64,000 nt of DNA from 20CM-2-65-7 sp963830455 (GTDB lineage Bacteria > Gemmatimonadota > Gemmatimonadetes > Gemmatimonadales > GWC2-71-9), in NCBI GenBank assembly GCA_963830455.1, contig CAWHMT010000008.1:310001-374000 (forward strand). Direction: 5' to 3'. The notes under the pieces are model-generated. The model was given only the letters and a program-made list of their open reading frames with translations, was not told where the DNA came from and did not search any database. This document shows positions 11,419 through 21,157 of the stretch, one piece after another. Positions within the stretch are counted from its first letter, which is position 1, and each line of letters begins with the position of its first letter. A program made the translations under genes and the position numbers.

Positions 11419-13265
11419 CGCGCCATCTCGCGCAGGTAGTCTTCAATCCCCCGCACAATCCCGCGAGCATACCGGAGCTGACCCTCGGGACTGCCGAGCA
11501 TCGCTTCCTGCTCCGGGATCATCATGAACAAACCTTCCGTGAGCGCCGAGGGCATCCAGGGGTTTCGCACCAGGGCGTAGTCACCACGCCCCATTCCCAA
11601 ATCCCGAACCCCCAGTTCCGCGACGAGCGCCCGATCCAGCGCGCGCGCCAACGCGGCACTGCGCGGATGGAAGTAGTAGACGCTCGTGCCGTTGTTGACG
11701 AACGGATTGACGCCGTCGGGCAGGGCATTGGCGTGGATCGAGACGAGCACATCAGCGTCATGCTGCTCCGCGAATCGTGTGCGCGGGAAGAGGTCGACCG
11801 GACTCGAATCCGTGCGCGTCATGAGCACAGTCGCACCCGCCCGCTCGAGCAGCGCCTTGGCGCGTTGCGCGACGGCGAGTGTGGCGACCGGCTCCCACAA
11901 CCCGGAGGGACCGCGCGCGCCGATCGGCGGATGCCCGGGATCGAGCACGATCGTCCGTCCCCGGAGCGGCCGGCGCGGATCGATCGCGGGCGGACGCCGA
12001 ATCTCGAGCAGCAGATCGCGGCCGCTCCAGCGCGTGCGATATCCCCACACCGGCCCCGCGAGCGTCAGCGTGATGGTCACCTCGTCGGCGACCGGCTGCG
12101 CATAACTCATCCGTGTGACGTACGGGTCGGTGCCGCCATGCTGCATCCAGTTCACGTTCGACGCGACGCCGTACAGCCGCAGCGTCAGGCTGCGATCGGA
12201 TTCTTCGACTTGAAACGGGACCCGGGCAGGCAGGGGAATACGCAACAGCAGCGATAGCGGCGTTCCCGACAGTCGTACTGAGCCGACGGTGCCGCCGGGC
12301 GGCGGCGTGCCGGGGGCGAGCGGGACGACATCGCCGCTGTTCACCCACGCCACGGCGCCGCGCGAGAGCTGCACGCGCGTCTGGCTCCCCCACCGGGCCG
12401 TCGCCACGGCGGTCGTGCCGAGTGGGAAGAACCAATTGTAAGTGCCGTAGGGAACCGCTCTGCCAACGGTGAGGCTGTCGCTCTTGCCGGTGTGCGCGGT
12501 GTCGTCGTCAAGCACGACGACCCGCGGGCGACTTCGGTCCAACGTGTCCAACACGAGCGGCCACACCGCGCGCGCGGTATCGGCTCCGAGTATGACCTCG
12601 ACGATCGCATCGCACAGAGGCGTGGCGGGTAACCACGCGACATACCGATCCGCGACGGGAGGGAGGCGGTAGGCGGCGGTATCGATGCCGAACGCGCGAA
12701 CGCCCCACGCCGGCTCTTCGGGGAGCGTGTCGGGCACGAACCAGATCTCGTCTCGTCGGCCCTCCATGCGCAGTCGCACACGCGCGCCGGGCGTGGCCCG
12801 CACCGCGAGGCGCACGCCCTCGCCCGCCGGGAACACCAGCGTGTCGCCCGGGGTGAAGCTGGTCGTGTCGATCCACACGGTGGCCTCCGGGGGTGGCCGG
12901 TAGGGCCGCGCGATTCGGGCGACGAACGTCGTCTCCTGCTGCTCCGAGCCGACACCTGCGCGCGCGGCAATCTGAACGCGGGCGAGCGAATCCGTGGGCA
13001 ACGGGATCCACGCGAGCCAACTCCCGTTCGATAGCACGCGCACCGGGAACCCGTTGATCGATAGCGCGACGTCGCCCCGCCCTCGTCCGACGCTGCCAAA
13101 CAAGAACGAGGAGTCCCGCGCCTGAATCGCATCGGCGGTATCGGGATACACGACGGTGATGTGCAACGGCTCACGCGATGGGCTGGGCGACCGGTTCGCG
13201 CCGGACGGTGCACCAGTCGCACACGCGGTCACGGCAACGAAAATCATGACGCTGGCCGCTCGCAT
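11415..13265 (-). CDS. Lipoprotein N-acetylmuramoyl-L-alanine amidase (Amidase_3)
   Basis: A 616-residue cell-wall amidase that would cleave the bond between MurNAc and the peptide stem. The ATG at 13265 is chosen because it gives a lipoprotein signal (VAVTAC), whereas the frame further upstream runs antisense to the FHA gene. A long beta-rich N-terminal region, AMIN-like in its last part, precedes the catalytic domain at about 435-616. The zinc site is complete: His445 in DPGHPP, Glu458, His511 in SIHANA, and catalytic Glu577 in TEGLF. It is probably anchored to a membrane facing the periplasm. It is divergent from the FHA gene with only 45 bases between starts, and its stop overlaps the next gene. 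Confidence 0.85.
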   Translation of the reverse strand: MRAASVMIFVAVTACATGAPSGANRSPSPSREPLHITVVYPDTADAIQARDSSFLFGSVGRGRGDVALSINGFPVRVLSNGSWLAWIPLPTDSLARVQIAARAGVGSEQQETTFVARIARPYRPPPEATVWIDTTSFTPGDTLVFPAGEGVRLAVRATPGARVRLRMEGRRDEIWFVPDTLPEEPAWGVRAFGIDTAAYRLPPVADRYVAWLPATPLCDAIVEVILGADTARAVWPLVLDTLDRSRPRVVVLDDDTAHTGKSDSLTVGRAVPYGTYNWFFPLGTTAVATARWGSQTRVQLSRGAVAWVNSGDVVPLAPGTPPPGGTVGSVRLSGTPLSLLLRIPLPARVPFQVEESDRSLTLRLYGVASNVNWMQHGGTDPYVTRMSYAQPVADEVTITLTLAGPVWGYRTRWSGRDLLLEIRRPPAIDPRRPLRGRTIVLDPGHPPIGARGPSGLWEPVATLAVAQRAKALLERAGATVLMTRTDSSPVDLFPRTRFAEQHDADVLVSIHANALPDGVNPFVNNGTSVYYFHPRSAALARALDRALVAELGVRDLGMGRGDYALVRNPWMPSALTEGLFMMIPEQEAMLGSPEGQLRYARGIVRGIEDYLREMAR

Positions 13266-13310
13266 GTGGCGCAAGCTAGCGGCGAGCAATAGATTGGGCC
13301 ACCTGACTTT

Positions 13311-14288
13311 ATGACCCTTAGCGCTTGCCAATATTGCGGCCGGCAACACGACGCCGGCGCGCAATTCTGCTCCGACTGCGGGAAGCCGCTGACCAAAGCA
13401 GCGGCGGCGCGGGCCGCCGTCGCCGCGGGGGGTGGGGGCGGAATCGTCTCGCGCACCAGCCCGCTGACCCCGGAGTCCGCCGGCGCCGACGTTCCCTGCC
13501 CCATCTGCGGCACGGTGTCCGCAAAAGGGGGCGGCGGGGTTGGGCCAGGCGGGCCTGCGCCTGAGGGCCGAGACAGTTACGACCGGCGGTCGATTCCCGG
13601 CAGACGCTCCGATCATTCCCTCACGCTGGTGCTGGTTTCGGAGATGGCCACGGAAGTGGCGCATTTCGAGTGCAAACATACGTCGACGACGATCGGGCGG
13701 ATCGAGGGCGATATTCGCTTCCCCGAGGACCAGTTCCTCTCGCCGTTGCACGCCAAGATCTCGTGGGAAGAAGGCGGGCTCATGGTCCGCGATCTCGGCA
13801 GCCGTAACGGCACGTGGGTGTTTCTCGAGGCGCCCTACCGGCTCACCGACGGCGACCTGATCCTCATCGGCTCTCAGATCTTGCGGTTCCGCCGGCTCGG
13901 CTACCCGGGTCCGCACACCGCCGAGGCCGACGCGACCAAGCGCATGGGCAGCATGGTGCCGAGCGCCGACATCGCCAGCCTCACGCAGCTGCGCACCGAC
14001 GGCAGCTCGCGCGACGTTATTCAGCTGTCTCCCGGGCGCGACGTGCACATCGGTCGCGAGCGCGGCGACTGGATTTTCCCCTATGACCCCTCGATGAGCG
14101 CGCAGCATGCCACGGTGCGCTCCGAGGACGCCGACTTCGTGCTGGTGGACGACCACAGCCGTAACGGAATCGCGATCGCCGCGCGCGGCGCGATGCCGTT
14201 GCAGCACGGGTCGCGCATCATGGTCGGCGACAAACTGCTGCGCGTCGAGCTCCCCGGCGGTTATCCGGACGGGGGAGCCGCGGCATGA
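13311..14288 (+). CDS. Double-FHA protein with N-terminal zinc ribbons
   Basis: A 325-residue cytoplasmic protein that begins the signalling operon. Residues 6-27 form a zinc ribbon (CQYC, CSDC), and a further CPIC follows near residue 63. Two forkhead-associated domains, which bind phosphothreonine peptides, follow. The first, about 105-200, has TTIGRIEGD, HAKISWEE and DLGSRNGTW. The second, about 235-320, has HIGRERGD, SAQHATV and DDHSRNGIA. A -10-like TAGATT at 13290-13295 lies 15 bases before the ATG. The last four bases overlap the start of the kinase gene (ATGA). It is probably an adaptor that reads phosphorylation by the neighbouring kinase; that link is inference. Confidence 0.85.
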   Translation: MTLSACQYCGRQHDAGAQFCSDCGKPLTKAAAARAAVAAGGGGGIVSRTSPLTPESAGADVPCPICGTVSAKGGGGVGPGGPAPEGRDSYDRRSIPGRRSDHSLTLVLVSEMATEVAHFECKHTSTTIGRIEGDIRFPEDQFLSPLHAKISWEEGGLMVRDLGSRNGTWVFLEAPYRLTDGDLILIGSQILRFRRLGYPGPHTAEADATKRMGSMVPSADIASLTQLRTDGSSRDVIQLSPGRDVHIGRERGDWIFPYDPSMSAQHATVRSEDADFVLVDDHSRNGIAIAARGAMPLQHGSRIMVGDKLLRVELPGGYPDGGAAA

Positions 14289-15823
14289 AGATTTGTCCCG
14301 TCTGCTCCACCGAGTACCCCGATGACGTGAAGTTCTGTCCCAACGACGGGCAGACGCTGCGCTCGGCAGCGCCCGCCGGCGATCTGGTGGGACAGGTGAT
14401 CGCCGATCGCTACCACGTCGTAAAGAAGCTCGGCGAAGGCGGCATGGGTCAGGTCTATCTCGCCGAGCACGTGAAGATGGGCCGGCGCAGCGCGATCAAG
14501 GTGATGAACCCCTCGATGGTGCACGATCCCGACGCGGTCGCGCGGTTCAACCGGGAAGCGTCGAATGCCAGCCGCATCACGCATCCCAACGTGTGCGCGA
14601 TCTACGATTTCGGCGAAACACCCGACGGGCTGATCTACCTCGCCATGGAGTTCATCGAGGGCGAGCCTCTCACCGATCTGCTCGAGCGCGACCGCGCGCT
14701 GCCGCTGCCGCGCGCGGCGAGCATCTTCCTCCAGACGGCGGAGGCCCTGCAGGCCGCGCACGATCTCGGGATCGTGCATCGCGATCTGAAGCCTGACAAC
14801 ATCATGCTGACGCGTCGCAAGGGTGGCGGCGACACGGTCAAAGTCGTGGACTTCGGGATCGCCAAGGCGGTCGGCGGTGACGACGCCGGCCAGAAGGTCA
14901 CCAAGACCGGCCTCGTGATCGGCACGCCCGAGTTCATGAGCCCGGAGCAGCTCTCCGGCGACAAGCTCGATGGGCGCAGCGATCTCTACTCGCTGGCGCT
15001 GGTGCTGTACCGGATGCTGGCCGGCAAGCTGCCGTTCGAAGCGACCACGGTCCAGGAGACGATGATCAAGCGGCTCACCGACGAGCCCACGAAGCTCGCC
15101 GACGCGCGCCCCGATCTTTCGTTCCCTCCGGGCCTGCAGCCGGTGCTCGACACGGCGCTGGCGCGCACGCCCGCGGAGCGCTACCAGAGCGTCGCGAAGT
15201 TCGCGGCCGACGTCGCCGCGGTCGCTGGGCGACCGGTAGCCCGCTCCGTCCCGGAAACTGAGGCAAAGACGCAGCTGCTCGATCCCTCGGCGGCGACACC
15301 CACCACGCGCATCTCGGCGAAGGCGCGGGCGCCCAGCGCCTCCAGGAAGAAGACGTTCGTACCGGTCGCACTCGGCCTCATCGTCGTGCTGGCGGCTGGC
15401 AGCGCTTGGATCGTGCTGAGTGGCGGATCCAAGGCGAGCGGAATGCCGCCGGACAGCGCCGTGTCGCACGACACGGCGAATCCCCGGTCGACGCCACAGA
15501 ATGGCCCCAGCGCGCCGGCCGCACCACCGAGCGCCGCGCGCGGACCGGACAGTGCTTCGATCGATCGACAACTGGGCGACGTGATGGAACTCGTCCTCGA
15601 TCCACAGACCGCCGAGAGGGGACGCATCCAGGCGACCACCATTTACAACAAGACGGACGCACCGGCGACCTTGCGCGCGCAAGCCGCGTTCATGGTCGCC
15701 CAGGCGTTCTTCCTCGAGTCCCGGCTGGACCAGGCCTGCCAATGGAACCGCCTGGCCCTGCAGCTGAAACCCCTCAATGCCACGTACCTGAAGTTCCAAG
15801 GCGACCAGGGTTGCGCGTCGTGA
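14285..15823 (+). CDS. Membrane serine/threonine protein kinase
   Basis: A 512-residue Hanks-type kinase. It starts with a zinc ribbon (CPVC, FCPNDG at 4-22). The kinase domain is at about 43-310, with the glycine loop LGEGGMGQV, Lys72 in AIKVM, HRD at 165-167, DFG at 189-191 and a P+1 loop GTPEFMSPEQ. One membrane helix lies at about 357-378. The C-terminal 130 residues are outside, Ser/Pro-rich at first and then helical. It is the only kinase in the operon, and is followed by the only PP2C phosphatase with a GTGA overlap, so the pair very likely oppose each other. Unlike the kinase at 4405-6276 it has no PEGA or TonB-like part. Confidence 0.92.
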   Translation: MKICPVCSTEYPDDVKFCPNDGQTLRSAAPAGDLVGQVIADRYHVVKKLGEGGMGQVYLAEHVKMGRRSAIKVMNPSMVHDPDAVARFNREASNASRITHPNVCAIYDFGETPDGLIYLAMEFIEGEPLTDLLERDRALPLPRAASIFLQTAEALQAAHDLGIVHRDLKPDNIMLTRRKGGGDTVKVVDFGIAKAVGGDDAGQKVTKTGLVIGTPEFMSPEQLSGDKLDGRSDLYSLALVLYRMLAGKLPFEATTVQETMIKRLTDEPTKLADARPDLSFPPGLQPVLDTALARTPAERYQSVAKFAADVAAVAGRPVARSVPETEAKTQLLDPSAATPTTRISAKARAPSASRKKTFVPVALGLIVVLAAGSAWIVLSGGSKASGMPPDSAVSHDTANPRSTPQNGPSAPAAPPSAARGPDSASIDRQLGDVMELVLDPQTAERGRIQATTIYNKTDAPATLRAQAAFMVAQAFFLESRLDQACQWNRLALQLKPLNATYLKFQGDQGCAS

Positions 15824-16860
15824 CTTTCTTCAGCGCCAAGAAGCCCATTCGTGTCGAGGTCTTCGGCAAGACCGACCTCGGTCGCACGCGCGACCACAAT
15901 GAGGACCGCTTCCTGGTCGCCGACCTGACCCGGAAGGCGGCGAATCTGCAACCCGACGTGCGCCAGCATACGATCGGGCCGCGCGGCACGCTGCTGGTCG
16001 TTGCCGATGGCATGGGGGGCGCGGCGGCGGGCGAGCTCGCGAGCGAGATGGCGGCCGACACGATCTACGGTCACCTCGTGAAGACCTGGAACGCCGAGGA
16101 GGAAATCACGCCCCAGCGCTTCGCGTACCGTCTGAAAGAGGCGGTCGAGGTCGCGAACGCGAACATCCACGCGCACGCCAAGGCGCATCCGGAAGTGCGC
16201 GGCATGGGCACGACGACGACGGCGGCGGGCGTCCTGAACGACCATCTCTATCTCACCCAGGTCGGCGACAGCCGCGCCTACCTGATCCGCAGTGGCCAGG
16301 CGCATCAGATCACCAAGGACCAGTCGCTGATGCAGCGGCTGGTCGAGGCCGGCGAGCTGACCGAAGAAGAGGCGGCGCACTCCGAGCGGCGCAACATCAT
16401 TCTCCAGGCGCTGGGACCCGATCCCAAGGTCAAAGTCGACCTCACGCATCAGGAGGTCCGCCGCGGCGACGTGCTGGTGCTCTGTTCCGACGGCCTCTCC
16501 GGCCAGGTGAAGAAGGAGGAGATCGCGAAGGTCGTGACGGAGTCGCACGATTTGAGCGCCGCGTGCGAGAAGCTGATCGCGCTCGCCAATGAGCGGGGCG
16601 GTCCGGACAACATCACGGTCGTGATCGCGCGCTTCGACGGCGACGGGCTGCGCTTCTCCGGCAGCGGAACCCAGGAAGACGTGGGGCATCAGGTCTATCC
16701 GCTCATCGACACCGAGACCAGCACCGAGCCGGTGCCGGTGTACAGAGGCAGCCGCCCCCCGGTGCCGAACAAGGAAACCCGGCAGCAAACGCGGACGCTC
16801 GTGCTCGCCGTGATCGCGATCGCGGCCGCCCTGATCTGGTACTTCACGCGCTCGCAGTGA
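15820..16860 (+). CDS. PP2C-family protein phosphatase, membrane anchored
   Basis: A 346-residue PPM/PP2C phosphatase using a GTG start at 15820 that overlaps the kinase stop by four bases. Metal-binding and catalytic motifs are all present: RDHNEDR at 25-30, VADGMGG at 61-67, GMGTT, VGDSRAYL, CSDGLSG and GGPDNITVV. A Pro-rich linker and a C-terminal membrane helix (LVLAVIAIAAALIWYF) tether it to the membrane, next to the kinase. Its role is to reverse Ser/Thr phosphorylation. The last four bases overlap the next gene (GTGA again), so translation of the operon is coupled throughout. Confidence 0.92.
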   Translation: MTFFSAKKPIRVEVFGKTDLGRTRDHNEDRFLVADLTRKAANLQPDVRQHTIGPRGTLLVVADGMGGAAAGELASEMAADTIYGHLVKTWNAEEEITPQRFAYRLKEAVEVANANIHAHAKAHPEVRGMGTTTTAAGVLNDHLYLTQVGDSRAYLIRSGQAHQITKDQSLMQRLVEAGELTEEEAAHSERRNIILQALGPDPKVKVDLTHQEVRRGDVLVLCSDGLSGQVKKEEIAKVVTESHDLSAACEKLIALANERGGPDNITVVIARFDGDGLRFSGSGTQEDVGHQVYPLIDTETSTEPVPVYRGSRPPVPNKETRQQTRTLVLAVIAIAAALIWYFTRSQ

Positions 16861-18227
16861 AAGCGCAATTCAAGTTTCTCTCCGGAGCCCGCGCGGGGCA
16901 GATCGACGCCTTCCGCAAGGGTTACATCGGCCTCGGCCGCCATCCCCTGTCCGACGTCCGCTTCGACGCCGAGCGCGATCTCGATGTGTCGTCGCGCCAC
17001 GCGGCGATCGTGCGCAAGACCGAAGGATTCGTGCTTCAGGACCTCGGCAGCCGCAACGGCACCTTCGTCAACGGCAAGCGCATCACGGGCGACACCGTGC
17101 TGCGCGACGGGGACGTCATCGGATTCGGCGCGAATGGCCCGGCGCTCGAATTCGCGGTCTTGGAGGCCGATCAGGATCTGCCGCCGACGGCGGCCGCCGA
17201 GGCGCTCGCGGAACGAGCGTCCTCCCCGCGCGAGATCTATCACGCACCCTCGCGCCCAAGCACGGGGATTCGGATCGCGGTTGAGGTTGCGCGGCAGACC
17301 GCGCATCTCCGGCGCACGACCAAGATCCTGCTCGTCTCGCTGATTGTCGTAGCCAGCGGCTTTACGTGGATCCAGATCGACGGGCGGCGACGGGCGCGCG
17401 AATCGGAAACGATGAGTCAGCAGGTCCAGACCGAGCTCCAGGGTGTGCGCGATGCCTTGAAGGCATCGCAGGACGAGACCACCCGGTTGCGCCGCGAGCT
17501 GTCGGCGTCCGGCGGTGACGCGGCGTCGGTGGCGCGGCTGCGCAGCGAGCTCGAGACGGCGGAGCGCCGCCAGCGCGCGCTCGCGGGGGCGGCGGGCGTC
17601 GACTATCGCGCGCTGTCGCACCAAAACCAGGACGCCGTCGCGATCGTGCTGGTCGAGTACACCGACGGCGAGCGCTTCAGCGGCACGGCGTTCGCGATCG
17701 ACTCGATGGGCATCATGATCACGAACAAGCACATCCTGGCTGGTGAGGACGGTACCAAGACGCCCAAGCGGCTGGGGGTGATCTTTTCGGGCAGCACGCA
17801 ATTCTGGCGTGCCGAGATGATCGGCGTGTCGCCGCAAGCGGACATCGGCGTGTTGCGTGTGCTGATGAAGGGCGCCTCGCCGCGCGTGCGCGGGCTAGCA
17901 CGTACGCGTGAAGGCATCGAGCGCGGCGACCCGGTCGCGATTCTGGGCTATCCGCTCGGCTTCGACCTACCGATGGAAGCACAGGGCGGCAGTCCCATCG
18001 CCGAGCCCACGCTCACTGTGGGGACGGTCAGCAAGGCCCTGACGTCGGTGGTGCAGGTGGACGCATATGGAGCGCCCGGGTCATCGGGCAGTCCGATTTT
18101 CGATCGGGATGGGCGCGTGATCGCCGTGCTGTACGGCGGCGAGCGAGAATCGAACGGCAAGATCATCTTTGCCGTGCCTGCCTACATCGTCGCCGACTAC
18201 CTGCGGAGCCTCAACCTCCCGCGGTAA
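16857..18227 (+). CDS. FHA-transmembrane-coiled coil-trypsin-like protease
   Basis: A 456-residue protein with GTG start at 16857. Residues 1-105 form an FHA domain (IGLGRHP, SSRHAAI, DLGSRNGTF). A membrane helix lies at about 156-172, a coiled coil at about 180-245, and a trypsin-like (S1C/Deg-type) protease domain at about 255-450. The triad His292 (NKHIL), Asp329 (ADIGVL) and Ser410 (GSSGSP) is intact. No PDZ domain follows, unlike DegP. The arrangement places the phosphopeptide reader inside and the protease outside the cytoplasmic membrane. It is last in the FHA-kinase-phosphatase operon, so phosphorylation inside could steer proteolysis outside; this is inference. Confidence 0.88.
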   Translation: MKAQFKFLSGARAGQIDAFRKGYIGLGRHPLSDVRFDAERDLDVSSRHAAIVRKTEGFVLQDLGSRNGTFVNGKRITGDTVLRDGDVIGFGANGPALEFAVLEADQDLPPTAAAEALAERASSPREIYHAPSRPSTGIRIAVEVARQTAHLRRTTKILLVSLIVVASGFTWIQIDGRRRARESETMSQQVQTELQGVRDALKASQDETTRLRRELSASGGDAASVARLRSELETAERRQRALAGAAGVDYRALSHQNQDAVAIVLVEYTDGERFSGTAFAIDSMGIMITNKHILAGEDGTKTPKRLGVIFSGSTQFWRAEMIGVSPQADIGVLRVLMKGASPRVRGLARTREGIERGDPVAILGYPLGFDLPMEAQGGSPIAEPTLTVGTVSKALTSVVQVDAYGAPGSSGSPIFDRDGRVIAVLYGGERESNGKIIFAVPAYIVADYLRSLNLPR

Positions 18228-18273
18228 GACTCATTCGGGCTGGTGCCACAGGAACGCTCGTAGAGGATTCTCG

Positions 18274-19452
18274 ATGATCGCATTCCGTAATCTGCGCGTC
18301 GTGGCGGCTTTGCTCCTTCTCTGGCCGGCCGCGGCTCCCGCGCAGTCTCGACAGCGCGCGGCGTCTTACTATCCCGGTCCCCATCCGCAATGGGAGCACC
18401 GCGCCCCGGCCACGCTCGGCATGGATGCGCGCCTGCTCGACTCCGCAATCGCCTTCGCCAGGGCGAGCGAATCGACCGAACCCCGCGACCTCGAGCAAAA
18501 CCACTACCTGACCATGGGGCGCGAGCCGCACAGTGAGCCCGTCGGCCCGTTCCAACCGCGCGGACCGGCCACCGGGATCATCGTGCGCAACGGATACATC
18601 GTTGCCGAGTGGGGGGAGCCGGCGCGGGTCGACATGACGTTCAGTGTGACCAAGAGCTTTCTCTCGAGCACCGTCGGCGTCGCGTATGACCGCGGCATGA
18701 TTCACGATCTCAGTGACAAGGTGCGCGATTACGTGCTGAGCGGCGAATTCGACTCGGAGCACAACCGGCTGATCACGTGGGATCACCTGTTACGCCAGAC
18801 CAGCGATTGGGAAGGCACGTTGTGGGGCAAGCCGGACTGGGCGGATCGACCGCCGGCCAACCAGCCGTTGCAGGAGTACATCGCTCGCACCCGCAATGCG
18901 CCGGGGGCGTCGTACAAGTACAACGACGTGCGTGTCAACGTGCTCGCGTACGCCACGCTCCAGGTCTGGCGCCGCCCCCTGCCCCAGGTGCTGCGCGAGT
19001 ACGTGATGGAGCCGATTGGCGCCTCCAACACGTGGCGCTGGCATGGGTACGAGAACTCCTGGGTCACGTTGGACGGCGAGCGGATGCAATCGGTGAGCGG
19101 CGGCGGCCATTGGGGTGGCGGCATGTTCATCAGCGCGCTCGATCAGGCCCGCTTCGGGCTGCTCACCTTGCGACGCGGCAAATGGAAAGACCGGCAGCTT
19201 CTCTCGGAGAAGTGGGTGTCGCTGGCGCTGACACCAACGCCTGTAGAGCCCGGATACGGCTTCATGAACTGGTTCCTGAACACGGAGCGGCGCATGTTGC
19301 CGAGCGCGCCCGCAAACAGCTTCTGCCATCGCGGTGCGGGCGCGAATGTCGTGTGCGCGTTCCCCGATCAGGACCTGGTGATCGTCGCGCGCTGGATCCG
19401 CAATGATGCCGTGGACGGGCTCGTGCAGCGCGTCCTGGCGTCACTTCATTGA
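18274..19452 (+). CDS. Secreted beta-lactamase-family serine hydrolase
   Basis: A 392-residue member of the class C beta-lactamase/esterase fold family. The start at 18274 is preferred to upstream in-frame codons because it has GAGG nine bases before it and gives a clean signal peptide ending in PAQS. The catalytic Ser-x-x-Lys is in FSVTKSF, the conserved Tyr is in YKYNDVRVN, and a late CHRGAGAN replaces the usual HGG/KTG motif. Family members hydrolyse esters, D-amino-acid peptides or beta-lactams, and the substrate cannot be told from sequence. It follows the signalling operon by 46 bases and could be read through from it. Confidence 0.8.
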   Translation: MIAFRNLRVVAALLLLWPAAAPAQSRQRAASYYPGPHPQWEHRAPATLGMDARLLDSAIAFARASESTEPRDLEQNHYLTMGREPHSEPVGPFQPRGPATGIIVRNGYIVAEWGEPARVDMTFSVTKSFLSSTVGVAYDRGMIHDLSDKVRDYVLSGEFDSEHNRLITWDHLLRQTSDWEGTLWGKPDWADRPPANQPLQEYIARTRNAPGASYKYNDVRVNVLAYATLQVWRRPLPQVLREYVMEPIGASNTWRWHGYENSWVTLDGERMQSVSGGGHWGGGMFISALDQARFGLLTLRRGKWKDRQLLSEKWVSLALTPTPVEPGYGFMNWFLNTERRMLPSAPANSFCHRGAGANVVCAFPDQDLVIVARWIRNDAVDGLVQRVLASLH

Positions 19453-19479
19453 CGGGGGGGCGCTTGCGGCGACACCCGC

Positions 19480-19680
19480 CTACTCGCCTTCGGGAATGAT
19501 CACCCAGAGCAGGACGTAGACGAGGATGCCGGGGAAGGCGACGGAAACGATGGAGCCGACGACGTAGAGCACGCGCGCCAGCGTGGGATCGATGCCGAAG
19601 TGCTTCGCCAGCCCTCCCACGACGCCGGCGATCATGCGGTCTGACTTTGATCGACGCAGGGGACCACTCAGGCTTGCCAT
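19480..19680 (-). CDS. PspC-domain small membrane protein
   Basis: A 66-residue PspC-domain protein. The N-terminal half has the family pattern RMIAGVVGGLAKHFGID, and one long hydrophobic helix (VLYVVGSIVSVAFPGILVYVLLWVIIP) completes it. PspC proteins sit in the inner membrane and take part in envelope-stress responses in some bacteria, though many stand-alone copies have no known role. Its start is five bases after the stop of the upstream serine hydrolase gene, so the two form one transcript. Confidence 0.85.
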   Translation of the reverse strand: MASLSGPLRRSKSDRMIAGVVGGLAKHFGIDPTLARVLYVVGSIVSVAFPGILVYVLLWVIIPEGE

Positions 19681-19685
19681 GGTAC

Positions 19686-21099
19686 CTAACCCTCGCGAGA
19701 GATGAGGTACTGATCGATTTTTCCATCCGGCAGCGTCATCGTTGTCAAATCCATCACCACATCGCCCGCCTGAATACGATAGGAGCGGATCACCATCCCG
19801 CCCCGCAGCGACTTCCCCGCGGAGGAGAATTCGCTCGGCGGCCCGAGCGGCGAGAGACTCGTGGCGTAGTCCGACAGCACTTCCTGACTGAAGTAGGCAT
19901 TCGCTGCCGGTGTGAAGAGGGCGCGATCGATCGTGCCCGTGGTGAGACCATCGTAGACTCGTCGCGCCAGGTCGCGGGCGGCGGCGTCGCTTGTGTCGAC
20001 CGTCATGAAGATGATGTTCGCAATGCGGCCTGCGATCTGACCCGACGCCCCCGCCGCCCCGGGATAAATGTTCGTGAACACCACGATCGCCGCGCTGTCG
20101 TCGGGGTAGACGTAGTTACTGGTGGTGTATCCCGACACCGCGCCACCGTGGGCAATCCTGCGCCGGCCGCCGGGCGTGCCAATGCCGACGCCGAGGCCGT
20201 AGCCGGTCGCCGCGCCGTCCCCGAGCAGGACTTCGGTCTGCTGCGCTGTGTACGAGGACGGGCGCAGCAGCGCCTGTTTGATGACGCCGATATCCCACAG
20301 GGCGAGATCGTGCGCCGTCATCGCGAGCTGTCCCGCTCCGAACAACCATCCGGTCGCCTCTTTGGGCGCGGCCCGCAGCGGCCCCAGCGCATTCCGCAGA
20401 TACGCTCCGGCATCGGTCGGCTGGAGCGGGCCGGCATCGAAGTCGGCCACCGAGGTCATCTGGAGGCGCGTGAAGACTCGTTGCCGCAGAAAATCCATGA
20501 AAGGCATGCCCGCCACACGCTCGACAATCGCCGCGGCAATGACGTAGTTGGTATTGCTGTATTGCCACTTGGTGCCGGGATCGAAATCGAGCGCCTTGCC
20601 GGCCCACCGTTGCATGATGGTCTGTGCGCGTGCCGGGCGTTGCATGTCGGGGAAGACGTAGTCCTGCGGCCAGTAGTCCTGGTACCCGGACGTCATGGAC
20701 AGCAGCTGCCGCACGGTGATGTCGTTCGCGCGCGTGAGCTGCGGGAACCATTTCGCAACCGGATCAGTGAGTGACGAGCTTTCCTTCTTCTGCGAGCAGG
20801 AGCAGCGCGGTCGCGGTGAACTGTTTGCTGACCGAACCGATGGCGTAGCGCATCGACGGACTCGCCGGGGTGGCATCCCGCCCATTGCCGTACGCCCGCT
20901 CGTAGACGATCTGCCCTCTCCGGACGACCGCGATCGACGCACTCGGCGCACCCGTTGACCTCAGCACCGCCAGCACTCCACTGTCGAGCTGCGCGCGCTC
21001 GGTAGGCGTGAGCTGTTGGGCGGGTATTGGCGGCGAGAAACCGGGGACGGCGACGACGACGAGCAGGCCGAGCCTGCGCACGAAGGCTTTCCGGAGCAT
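19686..21099 (-). pseudogene. Beta-lactamase-family serine hydrolase with one frameshift
   Basis: Two frames together encode one exported serine hydrolase of about 470 residues. The first (21099 to 20764) carries a signal peptide and the active-site SVSK in GSVSKQF, then stops after LLLAEEGKLVTH. The second resumes with SLTDPVAKWFP, the sequence expected next in this family. It continues through LLSMTSGY, the Tyr motif YSNTNY and the late IAHGGAVSG to a stop at 19686. Removing one base near 20,772 restores a single frame. The rest of the gene is intact, so this is either a very recent inactivation or a one-base consensus error. Confidence 0.75.
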
Positions 21100-21157
21100 G
21101 CCGTAATCTACCCGCGGATGAGAGAACTGCAGAAACCGGCGCAGTCAGTGCGACGCG

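Noticed and set aside
13266..14207. N-terminal extension of the amidase frame to 14207
   Set aside because: This part is antisense to the double-FHA gene. The lipoprotein start at 13265 is far more plausible.
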